Below, one piece after another: positions 53,560 through 64,000 of a stretch of DNA of 64,000 nt. The notes under the pieces were generated by a model, which was not told the DNA's origin, did not search any database, and saw only the letters and a program-made list of their open reading frames with translations. Position numbers and translations under genes: made by a program. Source of the stretch: Argyresthia goedartella (taxonomy: Eukaryota > Arthropoda > Insecta > Lepidoptera > Argyresthiidae); NCBI GenBank assembly GCA_949825045.1, contig OX463806.1, positions 47,826,208 through 47,890,207 on the forward strand, given 5' to 3'. Each line of letters begins with the position of its first letter. Position 1 is the stretch's first letter.

Positions 53560-53670
53560 ACGCACGTACAGGCGGCCGGCTTACCGACAGTCAGACAGAC
53601 GGACACACGGACGGGTAGATTAGGCTTAGTAATAGGGTCCTGTTTGGCAGCCTTCGAGTAAGGAACCCAA
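53560..53670 (-). repeat. Lepidopteran dispersed repeat (GTCCGTC family)
   Basis: Plus strand shows CTGATACGGTTCACGCACGT, CAGACAGACGGACACACGGA and AGTAATAGGGTCCTGTTTGG, the inverse of the 47.9-kb motif order. Confidence 0.6.
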
Positions 53671-54599
53671 AAAATGGAGGTACCTAGGCCGGGTTGCTTA
53701 AAAAATGAGCCTGTAGGCTGGCCTAGCTCATTTCGTTACTTTCTTTACAGGTTTCCGGTTGTGGCAAAACATACGTAGGTTTCAGACACATCTTTTTTGG
53801 TTTAAAAATCGATTATTACATTAATTAGTGGTGTGGTTCGGAATATTGGCCACAAATTTCCGTAAAACCAAACACATATTACCACTTGCAGAAATGTTTA
53901 TGATTCCGCGCGATAATTTGAAATAAGGCGCGCAATTTCGACGTTGGAAACTACGTCGTAAATCTATTCTGCGTTGAAAAAGTAGGTACAGAGACGCTCC
54001 CTGTCTCGCTCACACGCTAGGTAACTACGCTCGCTATCTCGCTCGCACGCTCACGCGACACGTCTGTTATTGCGTTTGGCTACGGAATGACACCTTCTCA
54101 CTAAGTCCATTATGACCGGTTTATTTACAACGGTTTATATACAAGTCCTCATTATGCCTAGTTTCATAATGCGTTAGTTAGATCAATTCCCGATTTGCCC
54201 ACTTCCCATATTGTCAGCTTTTTACTTACATTTAACCCCGTAACTCGTGGTGGAGCCCCATAGAGTTCATAAGGCTAGAGAGAGGAGGTTGACTTACAGA
54301 CGAAAAGCTGACGATTTGGGATGTGGTCGAATCCGGAAGTGGTCAAGATGGGAACTTGTCATTATGAACCTTTACATAATGGAAAGTGGTCATTATGGGC
54401 CTAATAGTTATAATCTATATTGTGGCGTCCTCAATCCCTGTTTGAGGTCGGCATCGGCAAACATCAGTTCAACAGTGGAGCAAGCCGGCGCGGGCGTCAC
54501 CGGCGCGGCGTTCCTAATAACAATCTCGGTGTTAGAACGTTATCTCTCTAAAGCCACGGGCATACTGCGAGGACACTTCTAAAATAAATATATACCTAA

Positions 54600-54750
54600 A
54601 TGTAACCCATTAATGAGCACATCGAGGGGTCAGTGCGGGTTGCGAATGGGTTTTTATGGCTACTACTACCTACTACCAAGTACCGATAGTAGCCGGGACC
54701 CACAATTTAACGTTTCAACCGAAACGCGAATGTTGTGACGTGGCCTTCAC
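54600..54750 (+). repeat. CCCCATCGAGGGG-family repeat, partial
   Basis: CATTAATGAGCACATCGAGG, GGTCAGTGCGGGTTGCGAAT, GTAGCCGGGACCCACAATTT, AACGTTTCAACCGAAACGCG follow the order at 23.2 kb with gaps. Confidence 0.6.
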
Positions 54751-54759
54751 CAAAGAGGC

Positions 54760-55420
54760 CGTATACTATTGTCATGCGCTGGCTAATTTTGAATTACGAG
54801 TCGACACTCTTTTGTTTTTTTCATGGCCCGCGCCTTTCTCGGGGGATTCTGCACACTGAAGACATGCTGTAATTTGCTTTGTCAATTTATTACTTTAATA
54901 TGAGTATTACTTTAATATTTAGACTTAAAACGCGAATGCATATATACTATCGAAAGAGGCTGCTACCTTATGCAGGTATTTACACATTGTATCAAAGTAA
55001 TTTTATGTTAAACGTTATCCAAGTCTCATCCGCGCCTGTGAGTCGAGTCTGGTCCGCCAATAGAAGAGTGCACACCTTGTTGCTGCCTCAAGACCCTACC
55101 TACTATCATTTGTTCCTGTCCCGTCCTTCCTCTGCCTTTTCCTGACAACATGATCTGCAACCCTCTTCCTGCCTGCCTGCCCTTCCTGACTGTATTGGTG
55201 CTCACCCATATGTATGACCTCCTAGTCTCTACATCTACGGTTGAGGCCTGTACATTTATTCTCACTCACCTATCGGCTTACGGCTTCTTCACCAGCTCAT
55301 TTTCTTTAAAATACCAAAACTTAACGAACCACACCGTTTCACTTATTGTGAATAGTCTGGTAGTTTCACTCTCCCGTCGCAATGTCCATTAGTGTACTTA
55401 AGATAAATCACATATCTCAT
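54760..55420. other. no gene recognised
   Basis: A pyrimidine-rich stretch at 55080-55390 keeps frames open on both strands without any recognised protein motif. Could be an untranslated or unknown exon; nothing decides it. Confidence 0.3.
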
Positions 55421-55429
55421 TGGTACATG

Positions 55430-55500
55430 TTTAGAACTGGATTTGAACCTGCATCTCCAGCGTGAGAAGCAAGCGTGAAAACACTAGACCACGCAGATCT
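55430..55500 (-). mobile_element. SINE of the second tRNA-head type
   Basis: Minus strand: GCGTGGTCTAGTGTTTTCAC, GCTTGCTTCTCACGCTGGAG, ATGCAGGTTCAAATCCAGTT, matching 50575-50655. Confidence 0.7.
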
Positions 55501-55829
55501 GTTCTCTCGGATGAAACTATACTACTTCGGAAAAAATATAACATTAATTTGAATACTCAAACTGCTGTGCTTCTACCACCAAGCGCTGGCTCAGTTTTCA
55601 GCCGTGGAAGCAGACAGAAGTTTGTAAGCTAAACATTCACGGTGGTACTCGAAGTAATGATACATCTCACAGGCCCTTGTAACAGCTGATGCCCACAACT
55701 TCATCTGCGTGTTCCTTGGAATTATCATTTACCGAGACAACGTTACCTTCCTTCTGGTGCAGTCAGATAAAAAGTATCATATATGTTAATCTAGCTCATT
55801 AACTATCTCTGTGCTAAATTTCATTCAAT

Positions 55830-58800
55830 TTTTATTTATTTTTTTATTTATTTACCAAATTGAGAAAAACATCTTAATTATATACATTTACATCACATAA
55901 ACCACGGAGGTTTGTGCGTGATGCTGGAGTTCGTGTGAACAGGGTACAATCATTAATTATTAAATATTTGTTTTACATTCTAGATGGGTACATGGGCATT
56001 TCGTAATGTATCGTGCAGTTACGTTACATTACGAGATACCCAAGTTGTTTGTATTTATATAATAAGTTGTTTGTATTTGTGTATAATATATTAAAACAGT
56101 GAATAAGTTTATTTATCCATCTATCCATCAAAAGTCAGAGACGAGTAACTTTGGGACCGGATCGAGCAGATGGAATGGATGGTGTTGATGAATGGTGTTG
56201 TTCCGAGGCTGCAGTAATAATGAAGAATTTTTTTAATTTGAATTTTAGTGTATTAGGGGTGAATGATGCTTTAAGTTCGGTAGGCAGGCTGTTCATCAGT
56301 CGTGGTATGATAAATTGAGTAGTTCGCTCACCATAGTAATTTCGTGCTCTAACCGTCACTAGTTCGTTATTTGTCACCTTGCGAGTCTGGATGCTATGTG
56401 AATGGGAGACAGTTTTGAGTGTATGGATGTCAGCATATTGTTCTTTGATTATATTATATTTAACTTTAGTGTGGATTGGTAACATGTTGCAGTGATTGAA
56501 TAAACCATTATAATCAGCCGAGTAGTTTAATTTTGTTTGTGGTGATACTATTAGTTTTAGAATTTTTAATTGTAGTTTATATATATATTGTCTAAGTATG
56601 TATTAAAAGTGCGTCCATAACTAGACAGTCCATATGACACTATTGACTCTGCAAGAGCGTAATATAATAGTATCCTGGTTGAGAATGGTATTCGGTTCTT
56701 TATTATATACATCGTTGCCAGGAACGCGCGTAGTTTTTTGCATACTCTGTCAATGTGTTCTCCCCAGTTAAAGTGTTTGTCTATCACGAGACCCAGGTAG
56801 ACGTGTGAGTCAACCCATTGTATTTGTTCACACGTGCACCCGGCTCCCGCGATAGTTGTTCCGCTATGTTGGCAACTGTGCGAGTGGGCGATCAGGTGAT
56901 TTTTCGGTTGGCCTTTGAGGTATGGTGATCTTATGTGAATTACTTTAGTTTTTTGAGCATTCAAAACAAGGCCAACGTCATGGCACCATCGACTCAGGAT
57001 GTCAAAGTCCGCTTGCAGGTCTCTCATAGCGATATTAATATCGCTATGAGAGACTATGAGGCATGTGTCGTCGGCAAATTGGTATGATGTGCTGTGTGAG
57101 GTGATGTTGGGCATGTCATTTACGTAGGCCAGGAAGTGAAGTGGGCCGAGTACGGAACCCTGGGCAGTGCCTTCGGTTACCAGGAGTGGGTCGCTAAGGG
57201 TGTTGTCAATTTTGACCCGTATATGACGGTTGCGCAAGTAGTCTGAACACCACTTCAACAGAGGACCCCTTATACCACTAACGTCGAGCCTGTTCACTAA
57301 CTCATCATGTTTAAGTGTATCAAAGGCACGAGAAAAGTCAATGAACAGTGCTAGTACGTGTGTCCTATTATCTAGTCGCTGGTTGATGTCGTCGGTGAAT
57401 GGACAGTAAGGAAGTAGTGCTTTTTCCCGGCTGGAAGCCATACTGTGTACTGTTAATCACTTTGTTGTCGCTATAGAATGAATGTATTTGCTGGCATATG
57501 TACTTCTCAACTATCTTATCGATTGACGACAACAATGTGATTGGACGATAGCTAGTGGGATCCTTATGGCTTCCCTTCTTGTATACCGGCCTGATACAGC
57601 CATCCTTCAGCTGATTTGGATATGAGCCCGTTAAAATACTTGTGTTGATAAGGTTGGATAATGCAGTACAAACTTTATCACCTATTCTTTTTAGGTCTAG
57701 CGTTCTTATTCCGTCTAGGCCAGGGGCTTTATGAATATTGAGGTTATTAATAATTTTCAAAATGTTGCGGCTGGTTGCTTTTTGGAACCTTAAACTAACT
57801 TGTGTGTGTGTTTGGTGTGAGTTATCATTCAGTAATTTGGTTTGACACTTAGGAATTATTTTTTTAACCGAATTGCTAAATTCATTGACAAATAAGTTAC
57901 TGATATCTTGTGTCGAATTAATAATATTATCATTGAATGCGTTCAGAATAACTTGGTCTATGGATTTTTGTTTTCTACCACTGATTGAGTTAATTATTTG
58001 CCAGATTTTTCTTATGTCACCGGTGTTTTGTTTAATTTCGTCTTGATAGTAGTTATTTCTTGCAAGTTCTAGCACTTTATTACATTTATTTCGTAGTTGG
58101 GTGTATTGTAGAAGTGTTACAGAATCAGTTGTGTCTTTTTTCCAGTTGGTAAATAGTGAGTCCCTTCGTTCACATAACATAGTTAAATTTTTAGTTATCC
58201 ATGGTACATTGCGGTTGGTTAATTTTGTAGCTTTGATTGTTTTAAGCGATTTTTGGTAGGCATTGGAAAAATTAGATTTAATATAAGAGTAAATCTCATG
58301 CGGGCATTTCATGGTATTTGTGTAATTCCAGTCGATGTTTTCAAGTTCCTGAGTGAGTATCCTGTGATTGTGTATCAATACCTGTTTTCGAGGTATGTCT
58401 CGCGAGTTGGCTGCACTGCTGCCGCCCGTGAGAGTGAGCGCTGTGACTCGATGGTCCGCTAGTACCGTACCGATAGCCGCCGTGTGTGGGTCAAACGAGG
58501 GAGCGCGAATTAATATATGGTCAATGCATGACCTAGTTATGGTATTTTTTCTTTTCTCAATACGTGTGTAGTCGCTAATTCCGCTCGCTAACTCACACCC
58601 GGCTAACATGTTTAAATACTCGTCTCTGGCTGATGTGGGAGTTCTGAGGTCAATATTCATGTCTCTGACTATTATTACATTATTTTGGTGAAGAGTGTTA
58701 CGAATGATTTGGTTAAACTCAGTGATAAAACTAGATTTGTTCAATCTCGGTGGTCTATATATTGCACAAACAGCTATGGTGTGGTTAGATTCCGTCTTAA

Positions 58801-58899
58801 GGATTCCGGAAATACATTCAAAATAAATAGTTTTTGTCATTAAAGGTGTAAATTTTAGGTTTTGTTTTACATATATTACTATGCCTCCGCCTCCGTTCG
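55830..58899 (-). pseudogene. 3.07-kb 5'-truncated LINE: partial endonuclease, complete RT, frameshifted
   Basis: The element runs leftward and is flanked by TTCAAT (55824-55829 and 58900-58905). It starts inside the AP-endonuclease: NGGGGIVIYVKQN, VCAIYRPPR, VRDMNIDL (the usual G of GDxN is R), SCIDHILI and LADHRVTAL. The RT follows with APGLDGIRTLDL, PVYKKGSHKDPTSYRPITLL, QYGFQPGKSTT, then a frameshift near 57400, ALFIDFSRAFDTLKHDELVN (motif A), EGTAQGSVLGPLHFLAYVND (motif B), YQFADDTCLI (motif C, FADD at 57067-57078) and HVYLGLVIDKHFNWGEHID. A second frameshift lies at a TA run near 56580, after which KVKYNIIKEQYADI and YYGERTTQFIIPRLMNSLPT (56485-56135) complete the C terminus. The 3' end is A-rich (TTTTATTTATTTTTTTATTT on the plus strand). 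Catalytic D residues of the RT are intact, but frameshifts and the missing 5' end leave it inactive. Confidence 0.9.
57019..57054. other. perfect 36-bp palindrome inside the LINE RT frame
   Basis: GTCTCTCATAGCGATATT (57019-57036) is followed directly by its exact reverse complement (57037-57054) with no spacer. It encodes, on the minus strand, VSHSDINIAMRD just after the FADD motif. Confidence 0.95.
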
Positions 58900-59029
58900 T
58901 TCAATCCGTTCAGCCGTCACATCCAAACAACTAAACATCGCAACTTTTCACATTTATCATATTCGTTGGATGAATGAGGAATTTTGCAACTATTTTTCAA
59001 TTTAGGAATACTCCGCCGTTTCGAAAGAT

Positions 59030-59330
59030 ATGGATCTCGGGGTAACTGCAGGAAAGGAATAACAAGTGAATTTCAGGAACCTTGTTGTAAATATGTAAAT
59101 ATTGTACATTTTAGGATTCTCTATATCTCAAGAACTGCGTTAGTTAGAGAGTTGAAATGTTTTTCTGTTGCCGCTACAGCAACAATTATTTAACTGCACG
59201 AATTTAAAAAAAACCGGTTACCTTATACATAAGACGTGTTTATTTGCGTTTTTTTCTTGCACGATGTTTCGGAACCCTTCGTGTGTGAGTCTGACTCGCA
59301 CTTGACCTATTTTTTATATTTGTTTCAAGC
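59030..59330 (+). repeat. GTCCGTC-family repeat, rearranged 3' part
   Basis: ATCTCAAGAACTGCGTTAGT, TAGAGAGTTGAAATG, TTTCTGTTGCCGCTACAGCA, then GGAACCCTTCGTGTGTGAGT and CTGACTCGCACTTGACC match the downstream half of the family. I see no gene from here to 59890. Confidence 0.55.
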
Positions 59331-59899
59331 CGCAAGATGTTAATATTTGTATTCGTATCATACCGTTAAAATTGCAAGTGCGGAGTGAGCATACGATGTT
59401 ACTGTGTGCAATCTGATAAACAAAAAATTAAGTCTAAACCGGTCGCTACGTAAAGTTAAGGAAAAATAGTAAGTTGTAAGACAACCCCTGAAAATATTAC
59501 ATTGTTTTTTGGGCAGTCGTGTAAAGTCAGGGTTCCTAATAAACACTGGTTAGTACGCGTCGTGAATTATCAGGTAAGTGTGTTGAGGGCCAGACTCATC
59601 CAGCCACCGCCAGACATTTTCTCGAGAATATCAGTCCAACTGACCTACGTTTGCTGAGGTCTCCAATCTAGAAGCCATAGTGGCCAGTAAATCTTTTTAC
59701 CAAAATAGATTGGTTCGATAATTACAGCTCGGCAAATTAGGTTAAGATACTCCAAAACAAGATAGATAAAGTAAGCCGTAGATAACATACTAGCAACACC
59801 CACAGAGCTTCCGAGTAGGTTACTGCGGTGGTGGCGCGGAGCGGGAGAGACGGCAAGACATCGTCCGGCTGAAGTCTCGCTCAACATTCGATTCAGGTA

Positions 59900-60150
59900 T
59901 CCACTGCCAGGAATGCGTTTGATGGTGGGGTGTCGGGCTAGTGGCCAACCCGACAGTCACAAGTTATCAGGGCCTCTTATAAAGCTTTAAGAATACTGCC
60001 ACTGAGTAGCCATATAGTAGTCGGGACTGATGGGTTATCGGATATATAGGTGGAACTATTATGAAAACAAATAACCCGACTGCATTTTCTTTCAATGCAC
60101 CTGGTAACGAACTTAAGTATGAGAGTGTGGCGTCACCTATCAGACGAACC
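59900..60150 (+). repeat. CCCCATCGAGGGG-family repeat, central part
   Basis: GATGGTGGGGTGTCGGGCTA, GTGGCCAACCCGACAGTCAC, AAGTTATCAGGGCCTC and AGTAGTCGGGACTGATGGGT follow 23260-23380. Confidence 0.55.
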
Positions 60151-60584
60151 ACATACTAACATACAAGATGGATGTCAAGCAAATAAACGCAGCAATTCAA
60201 GGAAGTTGTCAACATATGACATCACGGATCGCAGAAACAATTGACAATCTATCCTGCATCGCGCAAGAGAAGTTTCTTCCTTTACTAACTATATATAGAA
60301 CGTCCGAGCATTAGCTGTTGGACCAGTGGTCCCCAGGCGTAGCAACCTGGAGCGGAGATCTCCCTTTTACGGACCTAATATCCACAGCGGACGTAGCCAC
60401 CGGGGCCTCTTCCATATATATAGTCGCCCAAATCGCTTTAAGAGTATCCGATGGTATCCGTATGAGGTATATGGTTCCGGAATACATACTATATTCTAAA
60501 CTGAACTGGTCCCGCAGGAACCCGGTCAATTCAAGAGCATTCTCGTTGCTGTTGTCCAAGACGCAAAACTGCTGCATTCTGTGG

Positions 60585-60960
60585 TAATTTTCGCTATGCT
60601 GCTACTAAGTGCTGGAATAACATTCCACCTCCCCTCAGTGACTTGAAATCAGTTACAACGTTCCGACACAAGCTCAAGCACATTTATTGGCAGCTCTTAA
60701 AGCCACACTTTGAGTCACAACGCCATGATGTACACCACCACCACATATACTACACTATAATACATATACCTCAACATTTATTTATTATCCTCATTGCCTT
60801 TTCCCCTGCATAGAGTTTTCATTGCAATTGACGTGTCTTTTGACTGTACAATGGACATGATTCATCTTCATGTGACATGAAGTGGCGTGAGCTCATTATT
60901 CATAATTTTTTTCTAACTTTTTATTGTATTTTTATGTTTATAAAAAAAAATATACTTTCT
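60585..60960 (+). mobile_element. LINE 3' end: last RT codons, 3' UTR and poly-A
   Basis: The plus-strand frame reads FRYAATKCWNNIPPPLSDLK, SVTTFRHKLKHIYWQL. The pattern R-AA-WN-LP-(S/D)L, then TF---LK--L, ends many LINE proteins. An AT-rich 3' UTR follows to an A-run at 60940-60950. Confidence 0.65.
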
Positions 60961-60964
60961 TTCG

Positions 60965-61900
60965 TTCTTTCCGCACCAATAACTTTGTAATCCCATATCT
61001 TCGCCATTTTGAAAACAGCAAAAAAGTGATTCGACAACTATAAACCTACAGTTATAAAACCTGCACACAACATTTCACGAACATCGATTCAGAACTGCGA
61101 CCTGTAGAGAAAAACAGCCGGAAAGCCAGACAGACTTCCGGACACACGGACATACGAAAGCATTTTCATGCGGTCAATTAGCGCCTAGCGCCATCTAGAA
61201 TTATGTTGACTGAAGCTTGAAGCGTTTAAATTACAATCGTTATTACTCCCAGCGCAATCTCTGGGTTACGAAGGGTAACTAATTCTAATCTGTATGGGAC
61301 GAGCACCCTATGATAGTGCTCAGTTCAGTTACTCGCTATGTCCACAAGTACAGCCTGTGGACTACAAATCAGGCGCTAATCTAGTACTTAGGTGACGACA
61401 TGCGTAGCATTGTGCGCTTGCGCGTCGTTTCGAAACCGTTCGCTGGCGCGCGTCTAGATAAAGATAAACCGTATTTTGCAACCACTTTCGAAACAGCTGT
61501 GTCGGCGGGCGTACCCAGGATCTGGGGGGCGGCAACTTGCACCATCGGCGAAACCCACGTCTGCATGTGGAAGGTTCGGTGGTTGATTTGATAGCGTAAC
61601 AACAAATTTGAGGCTGTCAATTAAATAATTTGTCGGTTTGGACACCTTCGTAATGTTACAGATAATGTCAATATTTTCGCGGAACGCAGTGTTTGTTGTG
61701 TAACTATACAAACTGCGTCATCAACAAGTAACAAAGTAATCATGGTAATCGATCAATTATAGACCACCTGCGTTGTAGCCTTACGCCGACCTAATAGCTC
61801 GTAGGACCACCACAGAGCAGCCGCCGCCGCCGTCTAGGCGTCCGTGTCTATGTAGGTATGTATAGATTACGTATGTTTACGACTTAATTAATATTGTAGA
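60965..61900. other. no gene recognised
   Basis: Short frames only. A moderately GC-rich stretch at 61400-61580 keeps overlapping frames open on both strands but shows no recognised motif. Confidence 0.3.
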
Positions 61901-61904
61901 TATA

Positions 61905-62010
61905 CAACTGACAGCGTCCGCGGTCTAGTGGGTACACATTCGTTTGCCACACAGGAGATGCTGGTTCGAATATCGGCGGTGACGATGGCCTTGCCCATGT
62001 TATGCAAAAT
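61905..62010 (+). mobile_element. diverged SINE with tRNA-like head
   Basis: GCGTCCGCGGTCTAGTGGGT (A box), CACACAGGAGATGCTGGTTC, GAATATCGGCGG (B box) match the 50575/55430 head type on the opposite strand. The following sequence differs. No feature is supported from 62100 to 62580. Confidence 0.6.
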
Positions 62011-62589
62011 TGAGTATAGAAAAGCTGGTTAACGTCGGCACATCTGTGACTCCGCCAACACACTTAGGGGAAAAGGCTTTCTCGATGATTCCATCTAGCA
62101 ATCACATCTGTACTCCCTGATGTGTTTTATATCTCCCCCCAATCCCCCTTGATCCGCGCTATCTGTTAATCAAAATCGGTACCGCCCCAAACCTGTTATA
62201 GGTATAACTACTATTATAAAATCCCTGCGTGCGACCCTGGCTTCAGAAATATGTATGTTAATTTAATATTTATGTCGGGTGTATCATCGTGTCGCTCATG
62301 TGCGTTACGTGGTAAGGGGCAAGACTATCGCACATGTGGATTAGTGATGTAACAAATGCTTTTCTTTACCAATTGACATACTGAAATACACGGCCCCTGT
62401 ATTGCATTGCACCCGTTTTCAAACAGTGACAATCGAATTATGAAAAATAAAAACGGTATCGCGAATCTGTGTTTTTGCCATAGAATCTCAGGCGCTACAG
62501 TACATTATTTTATGTTTTATTTTTTGATTCTATTTGGAAAATTATAAATTGGATCTGTTATTTGGTGCACTGATGTATTGCCGGAGTAT

Positions 62590-62710
62590 TTGTATGATAA
62601 GAGCAAGCGACGACAGGGCGGCAGAGTCAGAGCTTGTTCAGATGCTTTATCCGCTCCACAGCACAGAACTGCAGCATTCAGCGGTTTTTTCCGTCACATG
62701 GCCACGAAAT
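62590..62710 (+). mobile_element. short LINE-like C-terminal fragment
   Basis: LPEYLYDKSKRRQGGRVRAC and APQHRTAAFSGFFRHMATKC recall the end of LINE proteins (compare 60585, FRYAATKCWN). It is brief and could be coincidence. Confidence 0.35.
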
Positions 62711-62784
62711 GCCGGAAAAATATAGTTACCACCCCCCTAACAGGGTTCAATTTCGGTCGGACCATGAGCTGGAAACATATTCAT

Positions 62785-63445
62785 ATTCTTTATTGCACAG
62801 AAATATTAATAGTAAGTAACAAATAATTTTATGAGCAAACGCGAGCTTATCTCTAAAGAGAGATTTCTACCAGCAAACCTAGGCAGGACAGGCGACCCGA
62901 ATGGCCGAGTCGTCAGTGACCCTGCCTCGAAGCCAAGGGTCCCGGGTTCGAGTCCCGGTGTTGGCAAATATTTGTTTGATGAGAATGGATGTTTGTACCC
63001 TCCTAGTCATGATTGTTTGTCTATCTCATTATTATATTAATCTATATAAGTATGTGTATCGTTGTCTGGTTCCCAAGATACAGGGAATCCTAGTTTGGGG
63101 CTAGATCAATGTGTGTAATTAGTGTCCAAGGTATTATTATTATTATTATTATTACAGGAAAAGTTGCGAGAGTCCTAGTTCGCAATAAAACTATATACCT
63201 CTAATTGTGTACAACTACAACAAAAAAATGTAATAAATGATGTATATAGCCATGATGTATGTATATATACTAAAAAAAATACAAAAGCAAAAAAATAAAA
63301 TATATATCAAACATATACATATATGTATAAAAGTACCTATCAAGAAAGAGAAAGCAAATGCTCTTTCTTAAAAGTGAAAATTGAGGGAGTTTCTCCAATA
63401 GCGCAGGGAAGTGCGTTCCACAGTCGGATCGCCCTTAACCTAAAC
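62785..63445 (-). mobile_element. Jockey-like LINE 3' end interrupted by a SINE
   Basis: Plus-strand landmarks TCTTTATTGCACAGAAAT, TTATGAGCAAACGCGAGCTT, CTACCAGCAAACCTAGGCAG, GAGAGTCCTAGTTCGCAATA, AACTATATACCTCTAATTGT and TAGCGCAGGGAAGTGCGTTC, CACAGTCGGATCGCCCTTAA match the LINE at 8130-10119. The SINE at 62893-63153 is missing from that copy. No gene is seen from 63446 to 63849. Confidence 0.8.
62893..63153 (+). mobile_element. complete 261-bp tRNA-derived SINE with 5-bp target duplication
   Basis: ACAGG flanks both ends (62888-62892 and 63154-63158), and the empty site AGGACAGGAAAAGTTG exists at 8250. The head CGACCCGAATGGCCGAGTCG contains an A box, CCGGGTTCGAGTCCCGG the B box. The body has GGTTCCCAAGATACAGGGAA, TCCTAGTTTGGGGCTAG and ends TAGTGTCCAAGGTATTATTA in an (ATT)n tail. 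This is the reference copy for truncated tails at 6.9 and 11.0 kb. Confidence 0.9.
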
Positions 63446-63849
63446 ATGTTACTTGTCACTGAACGTATGTACCTATATGTACTACTGATAACCATTTACT
63501 ATATTTATTTTTCAATTGACTGCCCGGATGGCATATTGAATGTGTCGTTTTGTCCGAGGACCTGCATCCTTTGCATCTTGTATTCTCAACCGACTTCAAA
63601 ATGGAGGAGAATCTCATTAGTTTTTTTTTCTTTTTTTGTATGTTTGTTACGCGATTATTCCAATTATCAATCAATTCAATCAATTATGAATCGATTTTGA
63701 TGATTGGTAGTGTTTTGATTGGTAGGTCGTACTTTATAGGTGGTCCCGTATAAATATTCACAAAATAGATTTAAAGCTTTTTGAAAAAACCAACAAAAAC
63801 AAAAAATATATACACAGGTGACGTTTTGGTTGTCGTTCCGTGCAGCAAT

Positions 63850-64000
63850 AGTAGTTTATGTGACTGCTACATAATGGAGTGCATACTCGTTCGGCTCGTT
63901 TCATAATAATGTCACTCGACAGTTTTAATGCCTAATTATGCACAGTTACATACACTAGTTTATCTACACACATATCATAAGCTCTCTTCGATGTGTTCAG
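63850..64000 (+). mobile_element. left end of the long-TIR element family, cut by window edge
   Basis: AGTAGTTTATGTGACTGCTA, CATAATGGAGTGCATACTCG, GGCTCGTTTCATAATAATGT, CACTCGACAGTTTTAATGCC and ACACTAGTTTATCTACACAC follow the left end of 34485-37935 without the LTR-like insertion. Part of the hairpin arm is deleted. It continues beyond base 64000. Confidence 0.85.

Larger units (their letters stand above)
52810..54590. other. no gene; minor repeats
   Basis: Contains the TATG run (53455-53478) and an inverted GTCCGTC-family fragment (53560-53670). The 111-codon frame at 54247-54582 has no recognised motif and low confidence. Nothing else is supported. Confidence 0.35.
55680..58985 (+). repeat. 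RTE/SINE-like dispersed repeat split by a LINE
   Basis: 55680-55829 (GCCCACAACTTCATCTGCGT to CTAAATTTCATTCAAT) and 58900-58985 (TTCAATCCGTTCAGCCGTCA to CACATTTATCATATT) are the two halves of the repeat that is intact at 5470-5700. TTCAAT is duplicated at the junctions. Confidence 0.85.

Noticed and set aside
54247..54582. 111-codon frame
   Set aside because: No motif, no splice or promoter evidence; length is within chance expectation for the window.
62893..62970. tRNA gene
   Set aside because: Same reason; the target duplication and (ATT)n tail show it is the head of a SINE.

Overview
This window is transposon-rich, AT-rich animal DNA, almost certainly from a moth or butterfly (Lepidoptera). 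The evidence is the mixture of repeats: Jockey/CR1-like and RTE-like LINE fragments whose translated motifs match families common in lepidopteran genomes, tRNA-headed SINEs, several dispersed repeats I recognise from lepidopteran sequence (for example the GTCCGTCTGTC / CACAGAT-ATG family), Tc1/mariner and hAT remnants, and many short inverted-repeat elements. No bacterial operons, rRNA genes or CRISPR arrays are visible.

Host coding sequence is very sparse. One clear exon (29878-30048, + strand) encodes 57 residues of a cyclic-nucleotide phosphodiesterase catalytic domain, closest to PDE7, with consensus splice sites. One uncharacterised 146-codon reading frame lies at 514-954 (-). The rest is intergenic or long-intron DNA built from nested mobile elements.

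Layout. 0-5.7 kb: SINE end, unknown ORF, RTE tail, a 1.4-kb long-inverted-repeat element, a 59-bp tandem array and a hairpin. 6.8-7.6 kb: dead Tc1-like transposase. 8.1-14.9 kb: a block of LINE fragments all on the minus strand, cut by a MITE, SINE tails and a nested LINE. 16-27 kb: LINE scraps, a MITE family with one copy swollen by an RNase H LINE, and other inverted repeats. 28.4-30.9 kb: an RTE with a nested LINE (12-bp target duplication), the PDE exon and a hAT remnant. 31.3-33.0 kb: a nearly complete Tc1-like transposon with IR/DR-type double terminal repeats and a transposase carrying two in-frame stops. 34.5-37.9 kb: a 3.45-kb element with long terminal inverted repeats and a 5-bp target duplication, into whose left hairpin a 1.24-kb LTR-like sequence has inserted. 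38-50 kb: mostly repeats, including a 33-bp x 18 minisatellite, a TTAATTA microsatellite, a C23 tract and a 76-bp array. 51-63.5 kb: two related LINEs, one inserted into an older repeat with a 6-bp duplication, and a LINE tail interrupted by a complete SINE. The window ends inside another copy of the 34.5-kb element.

The genes do not form a pathway. The interest lies in the nested insertions, several of which can be dated relative to each other from target-site duplications, and in the structured repeats and hairpins.
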